From CAYLYP01 sp964387795 (GTDB lineage Bacteria; Bacteroidota; Bacteroidia; Bacteroidales; UBA7960), in assembly GCA_964387795.1 (NCBI GenBank), contig CAYLYP010000063.1, positions 1-19,167 on the forward strand: a stretch of 19,167 nt of DNA, read 5' to 3'. The notes below the pieces were generated by a model. That model ran no database searches. It saw nothing but the letters and a program-made list of their open reading frames with translations, and was not told where the DNA came from. Every line of letters starts with the position of its first letter. The first letter of the stretch is position 1. Both the position numbers and the translations under genes were made by a program. Positions 7,566 to 15,502 of the stretch are shown piece by piece.

Positions 7566-10500
7566 TTACTTGTAATACCTATAATTCCTTAATAAATATA
7601 CCGGATCAAATTGCTTTATATTAAAAGTCCAGGTAATACATTGCCCATATTTTAATCCTGCCAGTTTAGCAGCTGACTTAATATCATCTGACCAAAAGAC
7701 AGGAAAGTTAATTTCAATAGCGTCCTTAATTAAAACCAATTTTAACCCTGCCACATAAGGAATAGCTACTGAACCCGGGAAGGCATCTGAAGCCCCGCTA
7801 TAAGTCCCAATATCAAAAAAAACAGACAGGGGGAATTGAAACGGGATAGAATACTTTAAATTAAGCGATACTAAATATTTTGATGTTTGCCCAACAGGGG
7901 TCGGGAAGGAAAATCCTCCATCAGCAATAGATAACTGGTTTCCTGAAAAAGTCCCTATCTCTCCGTTTCTGTTCAGAAAAGTATCATCAAAAGTATAATC
8001 ATGGCTCCCCCCCTGGTCTGATAAACGAAAACGAAAATCTGCCAATCCATCATATTTGTTATAAAAAAACGTACCGGCAAAAAATCTTATTGAAAGCCCT
8101 TTGTTTAATCTATTGCTCATTGGAATAAAACAACCGGCTTCTATTGATCCTTTTCCTATATCCTGATTGCCTTCAATTTTTATTTCAACATTTGAACCTT
8201 CCTTTGCAGAATCGATGCTNNNNNNNNNNTTCCAAAATTCCAAATGTTGAGCTTGATAGTGCTGATTGGGAAAAAATGGAAAATTATTATAGAACTGATA
8301 GGATGCCCGGAACAAAGAATAATCAACTGTCTCGTGTAATAAACCCTGATCACCATAAGAATCCTGAGGATAATTGATATAAGTCTGGCTCAATGATATC
8401 ATCTGACTTGTGAATTTTGATCCTTCAGATGGTCGAAACCTTAGTTCAAGGACTGGCTGCACCCTGTGATAATTATATATTTCAGGACTTGTGTTTAAAG
8501 CAAATCTTGAAGTTCTTACTCCTAACCGGATATTTTTAATAAAACCCAAAGCAGGATAAAAATTATAATAAAAGTTTGCATTCCCAGCCACAGATGCATT
8601 CCTAAATGCAAAAAATGGCATGATATAAGCCTCAAAACGCTTGGGTGGAAAAACCTGATTTGACAACAGCATACCCAACATATACCCATTGCCTTTATTA
8701 TATCCCATTACCGGAGCCCAAAACAATTGTCGTTTTGAAGGATTTTCAAGTTTGAAAAGGAAATTCAGTTCAAAAGCTTTACGTTTCTTAAAAATACCTT
8801 TTGTTTTAATTTCATTATTTGTACGATACAAATCAGGTATTGTTTTCTCAGCATCAATAACAATCTTATCATAATTACCTGATGGAAAAGTGATTTTATT
8901 GCGGCCTCCATTACTCTCATACCATTGGGTTTTAATTATCTGGCCTTTCTGAAGGCCGGAAACACTATAAGGAGCATTAATACTGCTTTTATTCCTTACA
9001 AACATCTCATAACTCCCATCCTGCTTTAGTTTAATCCCCGAAATTGAGAAATCAAGTTTCTTGCTTGTATTTAAGAAATCCCCAAAAAACCACGAAAGGT
9101 CTTTCCCCGATACCCTCTCCATCACCTTTTGGAAGTCCCCAGGATAAGGATGCTTATACTTCCACTCCTGAAAATACAATTTCATACCCTTGGAAAAGCT
9201 TTCTTTTCCAAGGTATGATTGCAGATATAAAAGATTAAAAGCTGATTTGTAATATGAACTTATTCCGTAGTTTAAATGTGTAAAATGTGTTGAAGGAGAA
9301 CCAACAGCCTGATCAGTGCCAAGACGGGCAACAGCAAGATAAGCCAATTCATCAAAAGCATGATTGTCAAGATTATCAATACCAATTCTTTTAAAAAGTG
9401 AGGAGGGACCAGGGTCTCCAAAATAATTCATATTAGGATAATATCGATCCATATATGCATTCTCGAAAAATGTAACCATGCCTTCATCCATCCATGGATA
9501 CCTTCTTTCATTGGTCGCTAATAATCCATAAAACCAATTATGAAACGCTTCATGCATCACTACCCTTTCGAGATCGATGCCTTTCATTCCCCCTGACACT
9601 ACTGTTATCATGGGATACTCCATTCCCCCTCCGGTTCCAAGTATTCCTGCAACTGCCGATATCTGTGGATAGGGATATTCTCCTACCTCCTGGGATAAAA
9701 ACTGAACCGACCTTTCAAGATAACCTCCAGCCCTCTGCCATTCATCCTCGAATTTTTTATTATAATAAGTATTGATAATAATGCTGTACCCGGAAGGCTT
9801 TAGAACTGTTTCTTTCCTCGATACAAGAAAATCCGGGCTTGCAAACCATGCAAAATCAATAACACTGTCAGCCTGGAAAACCAATGTTTTTTTCCCTTCA
9901 CTTTGATTAGGGTTCTCAAGCATTCTTCCCCCTGCCCTTTCATCAAGCCATTTAATCTCTTCGGCAGGTGCTGTAAGAACCCCTGTTGCTCCCACAATAT
10001 ACTGCGATGGCAATTTGATTTCAACCTTGTAATTTCCAAAATTACTATAAAACTCTCCTCTATTTAAATAAGGCATTGGATGCCAACCTTCTTTATCATA
10101 AACTGCAGCCTTCGGAAACCATTGGCTTATCAGAAAATCATTGTCCATAAATCCCATTCTCGAAAATTTTGCTGATGGGATTTTTACCCTGAAAGGGGTT
10201 TGTATTCGTATATTTGAACCAGGTAATATTGGCTCATTTAAAATTACTTTAATGACATCCTGATATTTTGGATGCTCTTCTATTTTGAGCTTTTGCTGTT
10301 CTGAACAAAAATCCAGACTATCAATAAAACCTTTTTCTTCGGGTTTCGACCTATAAAATGAAAATGCCCTGATTTCAAGCAATTGCTTTGCCAGTTCACT
10401 TTCCTGATCCCTGTATGCATTTGGCCATAGATGAAACCAAATATATGTCAGGGTGTCAGAACTTTGATTATTATAATCAATACTTAAGCTGCCCTCCAGA

Positions 10501-10634
10501 GTGCGCTCCTCAGGCAACAATTCAACCTTTATATCATAATCTACCCACTGCTGAAAATCCTGTGAATAGCTTTCCACGGGCAGGCAAACCCCTAAAAGAA
10601 AAAACTGAAATACCACAAAACAAAAAGGTCTCAT
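7566..10634 (-). CDS. M1-family zinc metallopeptidase with signal peptide and barrel-like C-terminal region (contains a 10-N gap)
   Basis: This exported gluzincin has a signal peptide (MRPFCFVVFQFFLLGVCLPVESYSQ) followed by an M1 N-terminal beta-saddle and catalytic domain. Catalytic features are GGGMEYPMI (G335-I343, the counterpart of GxMEN) and HEAFH at 361-365. Zinc ligand E384 follows in WMDEG with exactly the 18-residue M1 spacing. From about residue 620 to the end (1022) the sequence has alternating aromatic/polar strands, glycine-rich turns and an aromatic-rich end, which looks like an outer-membrane beta-barrel rather than a standard M1 C-terminal domain. The reading frame extends to a TTG at 10685, but the ATG at 10634 gives a clean signal peptide. 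Ten N at 8220-8229 interrupt it near residue 802, with the frame kept on both sides. It sits 43 nt after the TlpA-like gene. Confidence 0.85.
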   Translation of the reverse strand: MRPFCFVVFQFFLLGVCLPVESYSQDFQQWVDYDIKVELLPEERTLEGSLSIDYNNQSSDTLTYIWFHLWPNAYRDQESELAKQLLEIRAFSFYRSKPEEKGFIDSLDFCSEQQKLKIEEHPKYQDVIKVILNEPILPGSNIRIQTPFRVKIPSAKFSRMGFMDNDFLISQWFPKAAVYDKEGWHPMPYLNRGEFYSNFGNYKVEIKLPSQYIVGATGVLTAPAEEIKWLDERAGGRMLENPNQSEGKKTLVFQADSVIDFAWFASPDFLVSRKETVLKPSGYSIIINTYYNKKFEDEWQRAGGYLERSVQFLSQEVGEYPYPQISAVAGILGTGGGMEYPMITVVSGGMKGIDLERVVMHEAFHNWFYGLLATNERRYPWMDEGMVTFFENAYMDRYYPNMNYFGDPGPSSLFKRIGIDNLDNHAFDELAYLAVARLGTDQAVGSPSTHFTHLNYGISSYYKSAFNLLYLQSYLGKESFSKGMKLYFQEWKYKHPYPGDFQKVMERVSGKDLSWFFGDFLNTSKKLDFSISGIKLKQDGSYEMFVRNKSSINAPYSVSGLQKGQIIKTQWYESNGGRNKITFPSGNYDKIVIDAEKTIPDLYRTNNEIKTKGIFKKRKAFELNFLFKLENPSKRQLFWAPVMGYNKGNGYMLGMLLSNQVFPPKRFEAYIMPFFAFRNASVAGNANFYYNFYPALGFIKNIRLGVRTSRFALNTSPEIYNYHRVQPVLELRFRPSEGSKFTSQMISLSQTYINYPQDSYGDQGLLHETVDYSLFRASYQFYNNFPFFPNQHYQAQHLEFWXXXXSIDSAKEGSNVEIKIEGNQDIGKGSIEAGCFIPMSNRLNKGLSIRFFAGTFFYNKYDGLADFRFRLSDQGGSHDYTFDDTFLNRNGEIGTFSGNQLSIADGGFSFPTPVGQTSKYLVSLNLKYSIPFQFPLSVFFDIGTYSGASDAFPGSVAIPYVAGLKLVLIKDAIEINFPVFWSDDIKSAAKLAGLKYGQCITWTFNIKQFDPVYLLRNYRYYK
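8220..8229. other. Assembly gap (10 N) inside the M1 peptidase gene
   Basis: Ten undetermined bases separate two contig ends that share no overlap. The peptidase frame continues on both sides, so the gene is probably intact. The true gap length is unknown; the placeholder only fits if the missing length is equivalent to 10 modulo 3. Confidence 0.95.
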
Positions 10635-10677
10635 ACTTATATTTAAGATGAGACCAAAGAACGAAAAAATGTATGAA

Positions 10678-11847
10678 TCAACCAAAGATTTCCTTTAGTT
10701 TTTGTTCAAGTTCTTTATACCTTAAACCTTTGGCCATAATCTTTCCTTCCCTGTCAATTAAAATTGAATAAGGAATCCCCTGAACATTATATAAACTTAC
10801 AACCGGTGAATTCCAATATCTCAAATCGCTCACCTGAACCCAGGAAATCTTATCTTCTTTTATTCCTTTTAACCACTCATCTTTATCCCTGTCCAACGAA
10901 ATCCCATAAATCTCAAAACCCTCGTTCTTATACTTATTATAAAGTTTTACAAGATGTGGGTTTTCCTGCCTGCACGGAGGGCACCAGGCTGCCCAAAAAT
11001 CAATTAATACAACCTTGCCCCTTAATGAAGACAAACTGATAACATTCCCATTTTTATCAGGCAATGCAATCTCCGGTGCTTCACTTCCATCATTTAACCT
11101 TTGTTCGGCTTGTATCCTTTGAGCCTCAGCCCTTTTAAAATCACTTACCCTTTGCCTCAAGTCCAATACATGTTTGTTATCAGGATAAACCTCTGATAAA
11201 CTCAAACTTAACTTTTCAAAATACTCAAAATCATCAGTTTCCTTAAGTAATACCTGATTGCCAAAATACTGATATAATGCAATTATTGATGCTAATGACT
11301 TTGGATTTTTATCAATAAACTGCTTTACATAATCCCTTTGGTCTTCAAAAATCTCTGTATAGGCAAGATCTAATTGCTTTTTGGATTCAACAAAGTCTTT
11401 GCCATTCTGTATGCTTTTATAGACTTCAACCAGCGAGTCAACCTTAGAGTAATTTTCACGAAGCTTTAAGTTTAACTGCATTAACAATTCACTCCCCTCG
11501 CTCCCTTTAATAACAATATCGCTTGAAAAATTACCCCCTGGCACATCCAATTCAACATTTTCGCCAGGAGCAAGTAATAGTGTAACAAAGTTTTCTTTTG
11601 ACAATTTTAAAATATAAAATCCTGCTTCAGTCAATTTAAACCTGAATGAGAATTTCCCTTCATCAGTCAGTTTTACTGAATCAACAGGTATCAGGTTATC
11701 AGTTGTCAATTCATGAATAAATAATGTTTGTCCGGATGATTTTTGAACCTTTCCATTTAAAATCACATCTTCATTCTTGCGGTTCTCATTCGAACATGCC
11801 CCAAAAAAAAGGGCAAATACAACACTTATTGATAATAATTTATTCAT
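10678..11847 (-). CDS. TlpA-like thiol-disulfide oxidoreductase lipoprotein with DUF4369-type N-terminus
   Basis: This 389-aa envelope lipoprotein begins with a short hydrophobic signal ending in the lipobox FFGAC, so Cys18 would be lipidated and the protein anchored in the periplasm or outer membrane. Residues about 25-130 resemble the beta-rich DUF4369 domain often placed before TlpA domains in Bacteroidota. A helical, charged linker follows. The C-terminal thioredoxin-fold (AhpC/TSA-Redoxin type, about 250-389) has WCPPC with C289 and C292 as the redox pair, and cis-proline P359 in QGIPYS. It probably reduces or isomerises disulfides in exported proteins; partners are unknown. It is first in a minus-strand set with the M1 peptidase and LpxH-like genes. 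Confidence 0.9.
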   Translation of the reverse strand: MNKLLSISVVFALFFGACSNENRKNEDVILNGKVQKSSGQTLFIHELTTDNLIPVDSVKLTDEGKFSFRFKLTEAGFYILKLSKENFVTLLLAPGENVELDVPGGNFSSDIVIKGSEGSELLMQLNLKLRENYSKVDSLVEVYKSIQNGKDFVESKKQLDLAYTEIFEDQRDYVKQFIDKNPKSLASIIALYQYFGNQVLLKETDDFEYFEKLSLSLSEVYPDNKHVLDLRQRVSDFKRAEAQRIQAEQRLNDGSEAPEIALPDKNGNVISLSSLRGKVVLIDFWAAWCPPCRQENPHLVKLYNKYKNEGFEIYGISLDRDKDEWLKGIKEDKISWVQVSDLRYWNSPVVSLYNVQGIPYSILIDREGKIMAKGLRYKELEQKLKEIFG

Positions 11848-11888
11848 TTAAGCGTTTTTATTAGTTTTACTTTTAGGTACCAGGCATG

Positions 11889-11896
11889 CAAAGATA
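11889..11896 (-). promoter_or_regulatory. Candidate -7 element for the TlpA-M1-lpxH set
   Basis: On the minus strand, TATCTTTG matches TAnnTTTG and is identical to the tRNA-Asp -7 element. It would give a leader of about 35 nt before the ATG at 11847. The upstream TTTG element is not clear. Confidence 0.45.
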
Positions 11897-12004
11897 ATTT
11901 ATTGCCCACTGGATAAAGGCCATTTAAGAATTTTTAACCGCTAATTTTCCTTTTAATTAACGCTTTTTTAATGCTTATTTGCATTTTTAAAATCCAACCC
12001 CTGG

Positions 12005-12964
12005 CTAACCCCTTACAATTAACCACCAGAGATATAAAAAGTAAACAAGTACAAATAAAATTCCACTTATCCGGCTAACAATATATTGCTTTGACAAAAA
12101 TAATGCGGGTATTATTAGTGTTACCGAAAAAGCCATTACATAAACATCAAAATTGTTCACTACTGAAAAAGGCAATGGGCTTATCAAGGCACTGACGCCT
12201 AAAATCCACAAAAGATTAAAAATATTTGACCCTATTACATTTCCAACTGCAATATCAATATTCTTTTTTCGGGCTGCAATTACGGAAGTAAAAAGTTCTG
12301 GCAACGATGTTCCTATTGCTACGATCGTTAGTCCCACAAAGCTCTCGCTTAATCCAATATCTGTTGCAAGCCGCACTGCTCCATTAACAGTCCATCTTCC
12401 TCCAAGAAATAATGCAGTTACACCGACAAGAATAAAGATTACACTCTTTTTCATCGTCATCATGGGTTCTGGCTTTTCATCAGATATACTTTTGTCTTGT
12501 TTTGATATCTTAAAGATATATATCATGAACAGGCAAAAGAAGAATAACAATACACCTCCGTCAAACCTGCTTAGCAACATTTCGTGCTTCGTATCAAAAA
12601 AACTTGCATTTGCCAGGAAGCCTACAAGAAAACTGGCCAGGATGGCAAATGGGATCTCTGAATAAATTGTATTCCTCTTTAATGGAAGGGGACATATTAT
12701 TGCCGACAAACCCAATATTAACAAAACATTGGCTATATTGCTCCCAAAAACATTCCCTAATGCGATATCTGAATTACCATTAATACTCGAAATAATGTTG
12801 ACGGTAAGCTCAGGCATGCTTGTCCCAAATGATACAATGGTTAAGCCTACTACCATCTCCGGGACATTCCATTTTCTTGCTATTGATGAAGCCCCGTCAA
12901 CTAACCAGTCGGCTCCTTTGTATAAAAAAAACAATCCAGGGATAAAAAGTAAATATTCCCACAT
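12005..12964 (-). CDS. Calcium/sodium antiporter, CaCA family (YrbG type)
   Basis: This 319-aa polytopic inner-membrane exchanger has about ten hydrophobic segments. It shows the two inverted alpha-repeats that define the family: the first at about 39-90 with GTSMPEL from G47 and GNVFGSNIANVLLILG; the second at about 210-261 with GTSLPEL from G218 and GNVIGSNIFNLLWILG. The acidic residue in each GTSxPE motif coordinates the cation. A hydrophilic loop (SKQDKSISDEKPEPMMTMKK) separates the two halves. The exchanged ions are inferred from the family. It starts 68 nt after the end of mreD, across an AT-rich palindrome (13000-13020), so cotranscription with mreBCD is uncertain. Confidence 0.93.
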   Translation of the reverse strand: MWEYLLFIPGLFFLYKGADWLVDGASSIARKWNVPEMVVGLTIVSFGTSMPELTVNIISSINGNSDIALGNVFGSNIANVLLILGLSAIICPLPLKRNTIYSEIPFAILASFLVGFLANASFFDTKHEMLLSRFDGGVLLFFFCLFMIYIFKISKQDKSISDEKPEPMMTMKKSVIFILVGVTALFLGGRWTVNGAVRLATDIGLSESFVGLTIVAIGTSLPELFTSVIAARKKNIDIAVGNVIGSNIFNLLWILGVSALISPLPFSVVNNFDVYVMAFSVTLIIPALFLSKQYIVSRISGILFVLVYFLYLWWLIVRG

Positions 12965-12999
12965 AACCCTATTATTTTTATTTTTACCTGAAAAGAAAA

Positions 13000-13020
13000 A
13001 TCAATATTTTAAATATTGAT
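13000..13020. repeat. Perfect AT-rich palindrome between mreD and the antiporter gene
   Basis: ATCAATATTT (13000-13009) and AAATATTGAT (13011-13020) are perfect inverted repeats around a single T. Read on the minus strand, it follows the mreD stop by 12 nt and is followed by TTTTTCTTTTC. It could be a weak AT-only terminator for mreD or an operator for the antiporter gene. A stem this poor in G/C with almost no loop is a poor RNA hairpin, so I cannot choose. Confidence 0.6.
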
Positions 13021-13032
13021 TATCAAACAATT

Positions 13033-13542
13033 TCATTTCTTCTGCCCAATAAGCAATTGGGCCACAATTACAAGTATAAAGGTAAACACAGAACTTAATA
13101 TGATGCGTAAAATTGTTTGAAAAAATTCAGAAAACCTGAAAATCTCAAGAAAGAACAATACACTATGATGTAAAAATATCAATATTAAGGAATATGTTAT
13201 AATCCATGAAAAGCCCATGTGAAAAAGATTGGGCTTTAACCCCTCTCCTAATACCGGCCTTGATGATATTAACTTGATAATCCCCGGCCTGCAAAAAGCC
13301 ATAAAAACAGATGCGGCAGTATGCATACCAAGTGAATCAGAAAACATATCAACACTTAATCCCAGGAAAAATGAGGATAGTAATAATGCCCAGCCTGATG
13401 TCTCAAATGGCAAAAAAAGAATAAAGAATATATAAAAATAAGGATTTATATACCCAAAAAACAACACTTTATTGAGCAATAATACCTGCAACAATACTAA
13501 AAAAATAAATAAAAAACTGTTTGAGATTACTGTTCTGTTCAT
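13033..13542 (-). CDS. mreD: Rod shape-determining membrane protein MreD
   Basis: This 169-aa, very hydrophobic protein has about five membrane segments. The conserved MreD stretch FLGLSVDMFSDSLGMHTAASVFMAFCRP carries the acidic D-x-x-x-D and G-x-x motifs typical of the family. It is part of the elongasome, which couples MreB filaments to peptidoglycan synthesis at the inner membrane. Its ATG overlaps the mreC TGA by 4 nt (13539-13542), so translation is probably coupled. In many Bacteroidota the next genes are mrdA (PBP2) and rodA, but here an antiporter gene follows. Sequence identity to MreD is always low, so the call rests on hydrophobicity, the motif and gene order together. Confidence 0.88.
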   Translation of the reverse strand: MNRTVISNSFLFIFLVLLQVLLLNKVLFFGYINPYFYIFFILFLPFETSGWALLLSSFFLGLSVDMFSDSLGMHTAASVFMAFCRPGIIKLISSRPVLGEGLKPNLFHMGFSWIITYSLILIFLHHSVLFFLEIFRFSEFFQTILRIILSSVFTFILVIVAQLLIGQKK

Positions 13543-14366
13543 TGTTGTGATCTTTGCTCCAGTTCGTTTTGCTCTTCCCTAAACATATTATTTACAACCC
13601 TTACATATGTCAGGCTATTGAAATCCTGAAAAAATCCCATGCTTATGGTATAAAAGTTGTCTCCCGGCTTTATTTTAAAATCCTTAACATAGCCAACAGG
13701 AACCCCTTCAGGGAAAATATTTGAATACCCACTGGTAACGAGTGTATCTCCTTTTGACAATTGAATATGCGTTGGGAAATAAAGCAGGTCCGCCTCCCTG
13801 TATGATGGCCCACTCCATATTGCCGTACCCATCTGATTGTTTTTTTTGAGCTTTACACTTAGCTGAAAATCAGAATGAAGAAAACTTAGTACCGAGCTGA
13901 AATGTCCCGAAACATCCTTTACTATCCCAATGATCCCATTTGAGGTAATAACCCCCATATCTGGTTTTATCCCGTGAATGCTTCCTTTGTTGATTGTTAT
14001 AAAGTTATTCCTTTTACGGACTGAATTACTGATGACCTTTGCATTCATATACGAAAACTGCCTCTGATACAATGTGTCATTGATCAAAAACACCTGTTGG
14101 TCTGTTTTTAAATATGAATTTTGGGTATAATGGTTCAACATGGCATTTTCTTCAGCCAGGTTCATATTTGCATTTCTCAGGCTAAAATACTCCCTCACCT
14201 GATCCCATGTCGAATAGATGGAACCAGAAAGTCTGTTGGCTGAATTTACTGCAAATGACCTTTGATAGGAATGCGACTGTAATAACAAAACAATAGCCAG
14301 GGTTTCCAGGGCAAAAAAGAGAAAAAAGAAATATTGACGTGCAATAAAATTAAAAAGGTTTCTCAT
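13539..14366 (-). CDS. mreC: Rod shape-determining protein MreC
   Basis: This 275-aa periplasmic scaffold protein of the elongasome has a short cytoplasmic start (MRNLFNFIARQ), one membrane helix at about 12-31, a helical probable coiled-coil segment at about 55-85, and a beta-rich MreC domain. The domain shows the family's INKGSIHGIKPDMGVITSNGIIGIV block and the later GDTLVTSGYSNIFPEGVPVGYV block. The C-terminus EEQNELEQRSQQ is short and polar. It probably dimerises and binds MreD and PBP2. It starts 74 nt after mreB, separated by a terminator-like hairpin (14379-14424), and overlaps mreD by 4 nt. Confidence 0.95.
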   Translation of the reverse strand: MRNLFNFIARQYFFFLFFALETLAIVLLLQSHSYQRSFAVNSANRLSGSIYSTWDQVREYFSLRNANMNLAEENAMLNHYTQNSYLKTDQQVFLINDTLYQRQFSYMNAKVISNSVRKRNNFITINKGSIHGIKPDMGVITSNGIIGIVKDVSGHFSSVLSFLHSDFQLSVKLKKNNQMGTAIWSGPSYREADLLYFPTHIQLSKGDTLVTSGYSNIFPEGVPVGYVKDFKIKPGDNFYTISMGFFQDFNSLTYVRVVNNMFREEQNELEQRSQQ

Positions 14367-14378
14367 ATTCAGAGCCTT

Positions 14379-14424
14379 AAAAAAAAGGTATTTCCAGTTG
14401 CCCTGTCAGCCAATTGGGAATACC
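14379..14424 (-). terminator. Intercistronic intrinsic terminator-like hairpin, mreB to mreC
   Basis: Read on the minus strand, GGTATTCCCAATTG (14424-14411), a 10-nt loop (14410-14401) and CAACTGGAAATACC (14400-14387) pair in 12 of 14 positions. Eight T (14386-14379) follow directly. This is the standard layout of an intrinsic terminator. It starts 17 nt after the mreB stop and ends 13 nt before the mreC ATG. The two mismatches and the operon position suggest partial termination, giving more MreB than MreC and MreD. A further copy of GGTAT at 14427-14431 could pair alternatively with the hairpin arm. Confidence 0.7.
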
Positions 14425-14440
14425 CTGGTATCGTTGTTTA

Positions 14441-15463
14441 TTATTTTATCAGGAATGGGAATTTATCAAAGTTCTTTAATGCAATACCGGTTCCCCTGGC
14501 TACTGCCCTTAATGGATCTTCTGCAACGTGAACAGGAAGCTTGGTCTTTTGTGATATCCTCTTGTCAAGGCCTCTCAACAATGAACCACCACCTGCCATA
14601 TATATCCCTGTCCTGAAAATATCTGCTGCAAGCTCAGGAGGTGTCATTTCCAATGCATTTAATACTGCTGCTTCAATCTTTGTAATAGATTTATCCAGTG
14701 CCTGCGCTATCTCTGCATAATTCACGATGATTTCTTTTGGAATTCCGGTCATCATATCACGTCCATGTACTGCAAGATCTGCCGGAGGATTATCTATCTC
14801 GGTAAGGGCAGAACCAACTTCAATTTTTATCCTTTCAGCAGAGCGCTCACCAATCAGGATATTATGCTGTTTGCGCATATACTCTTCAATATCTGCTGTA
14901 AACTCATCTCCTGCAATACGGATTGATTTGTTACAAACAATCCCGCCAAGCGCAATAACAGCAATTTCACTTGTCCCTCCTCCTATATCAATAATAATAT
15001 TCCCTGATGGTTCAAGAACATCTATTCCAATCCCTATTGCAGCAGCCATGGGTTCATGGATAAGCCTTACTTCTTTCGCTCCGGCTTGTTCACAGCTATC
15101 GCGTACAGCACGTTCTTCAACCTCTGTAATCCCGCTTGGGATACATATTACCATTCGCAATGATGGTGGTATCAGTGGTTTCTTTACTTCTGTCATCTTG
15201 ATAAGCTCCCTGATCATTGCTTCTGCAGCCTGAAAATCAGCAATTACGCCATCTCTTAGTGGACGGATGGTTTTTATGTTCTCATGCGTCTTGCCATGCA
15301 TCATCATTGCCTGACGTCCCACTGCAATCAACTTTTGAGTTGTCCTGTCAATGGCCACGATTGAGGGTTCTTCAACTACTACTTTGTCATTATGGATGAT
15401 TATGGTATTGGCTGTCCCTAAGTCCACTGCGATTTCTTTTGTAAGAAAGGAAAAAAGACCCAT
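14441..15463 (-). CDS. mreB: Actin-like cell-shape protein MreB
   Basis: This 340-aa bacterial actin forms membrane-associated filaments that organise lateral wall synthesis. The N-terminus MGLFSFLTKEIAVDLGTANT carries a short amphipathic membrane-binding start and the phosphate-1 motif DLGTANT (14-20). Further blocks are IRPLRDGVIADFQAAE, the phosphate-2 motif IIDIGGGTSEIAV in the middle of the protein, the IGERSAERIKIEVGSA block, and the adenosine motif AGGGSLLRGLDKRI near the end. Length is normal. It follows purH by 39 nt and precedes mreC across a terminator-like hairpin, the order common in Bacteroidota. Confidence 0.97.
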   Translation of the reverse strand: MGLFSFLTKEIAVDLGTANTIIIHNDKVVVEEPSIVAIDRTTQKLIAVGRQAMMMHGKTHENIKTIRPLRDGVIADFQAAEAMIRELIKMTEVKKPLIPPSLRMVICIPSGITEVEERAVRDSCEQAGAKEVRLIHEPMAAAIGIGIDVLEPSGNIIIDIGGGTSEIAVIALGGIVCNKSIRIAGDEFTADIEEYMRKQHNILIGERSAERIKIEVGSALTEIDNPPADLAVHGRDMMTGIPKEIIVNYAEIAQALDKSITKIEAAVLNALEMTPPELAADIFRTGIYMAGGGSLLRGLDKRISQKTKLPVHVAEDPLRAVARGTGIALKNFDKFPFLIK

Positions 15464-15502
15464 TGTGTAAGTTTTTTATTGTTAATTGGTATATGTTTTC
15501 TT

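Noticed and set aside
10635..10685. TTG start extending the M1 peptidase and overlapping the TlpA-like gene
   Set aside because: The ATG at 10634 gives a clean signal peptide and no overlap.
11930..11990. Hairpins between the antiporter and TlpA-like genes as terminators
   Set aside because: The stems are short, imperfect and AT-rich, and the T run lies on the plus strand, which has no gene to terminate there.
12153..12665. 170-codon plus-strand open frame opposite the antiporter gene
   Set aside because: It is antisense to a clear CaCA gene and its translation has no recognisable motif; membrane-protein genes often leave such open antisense frames.
14727..15233. 168-codon plus-strand open frame opposite mreB
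   Set aside because: It is the complement of strongly conserved mreB codons, with low-complexity Ser/Ile/Pro-rich translation and no start signals.
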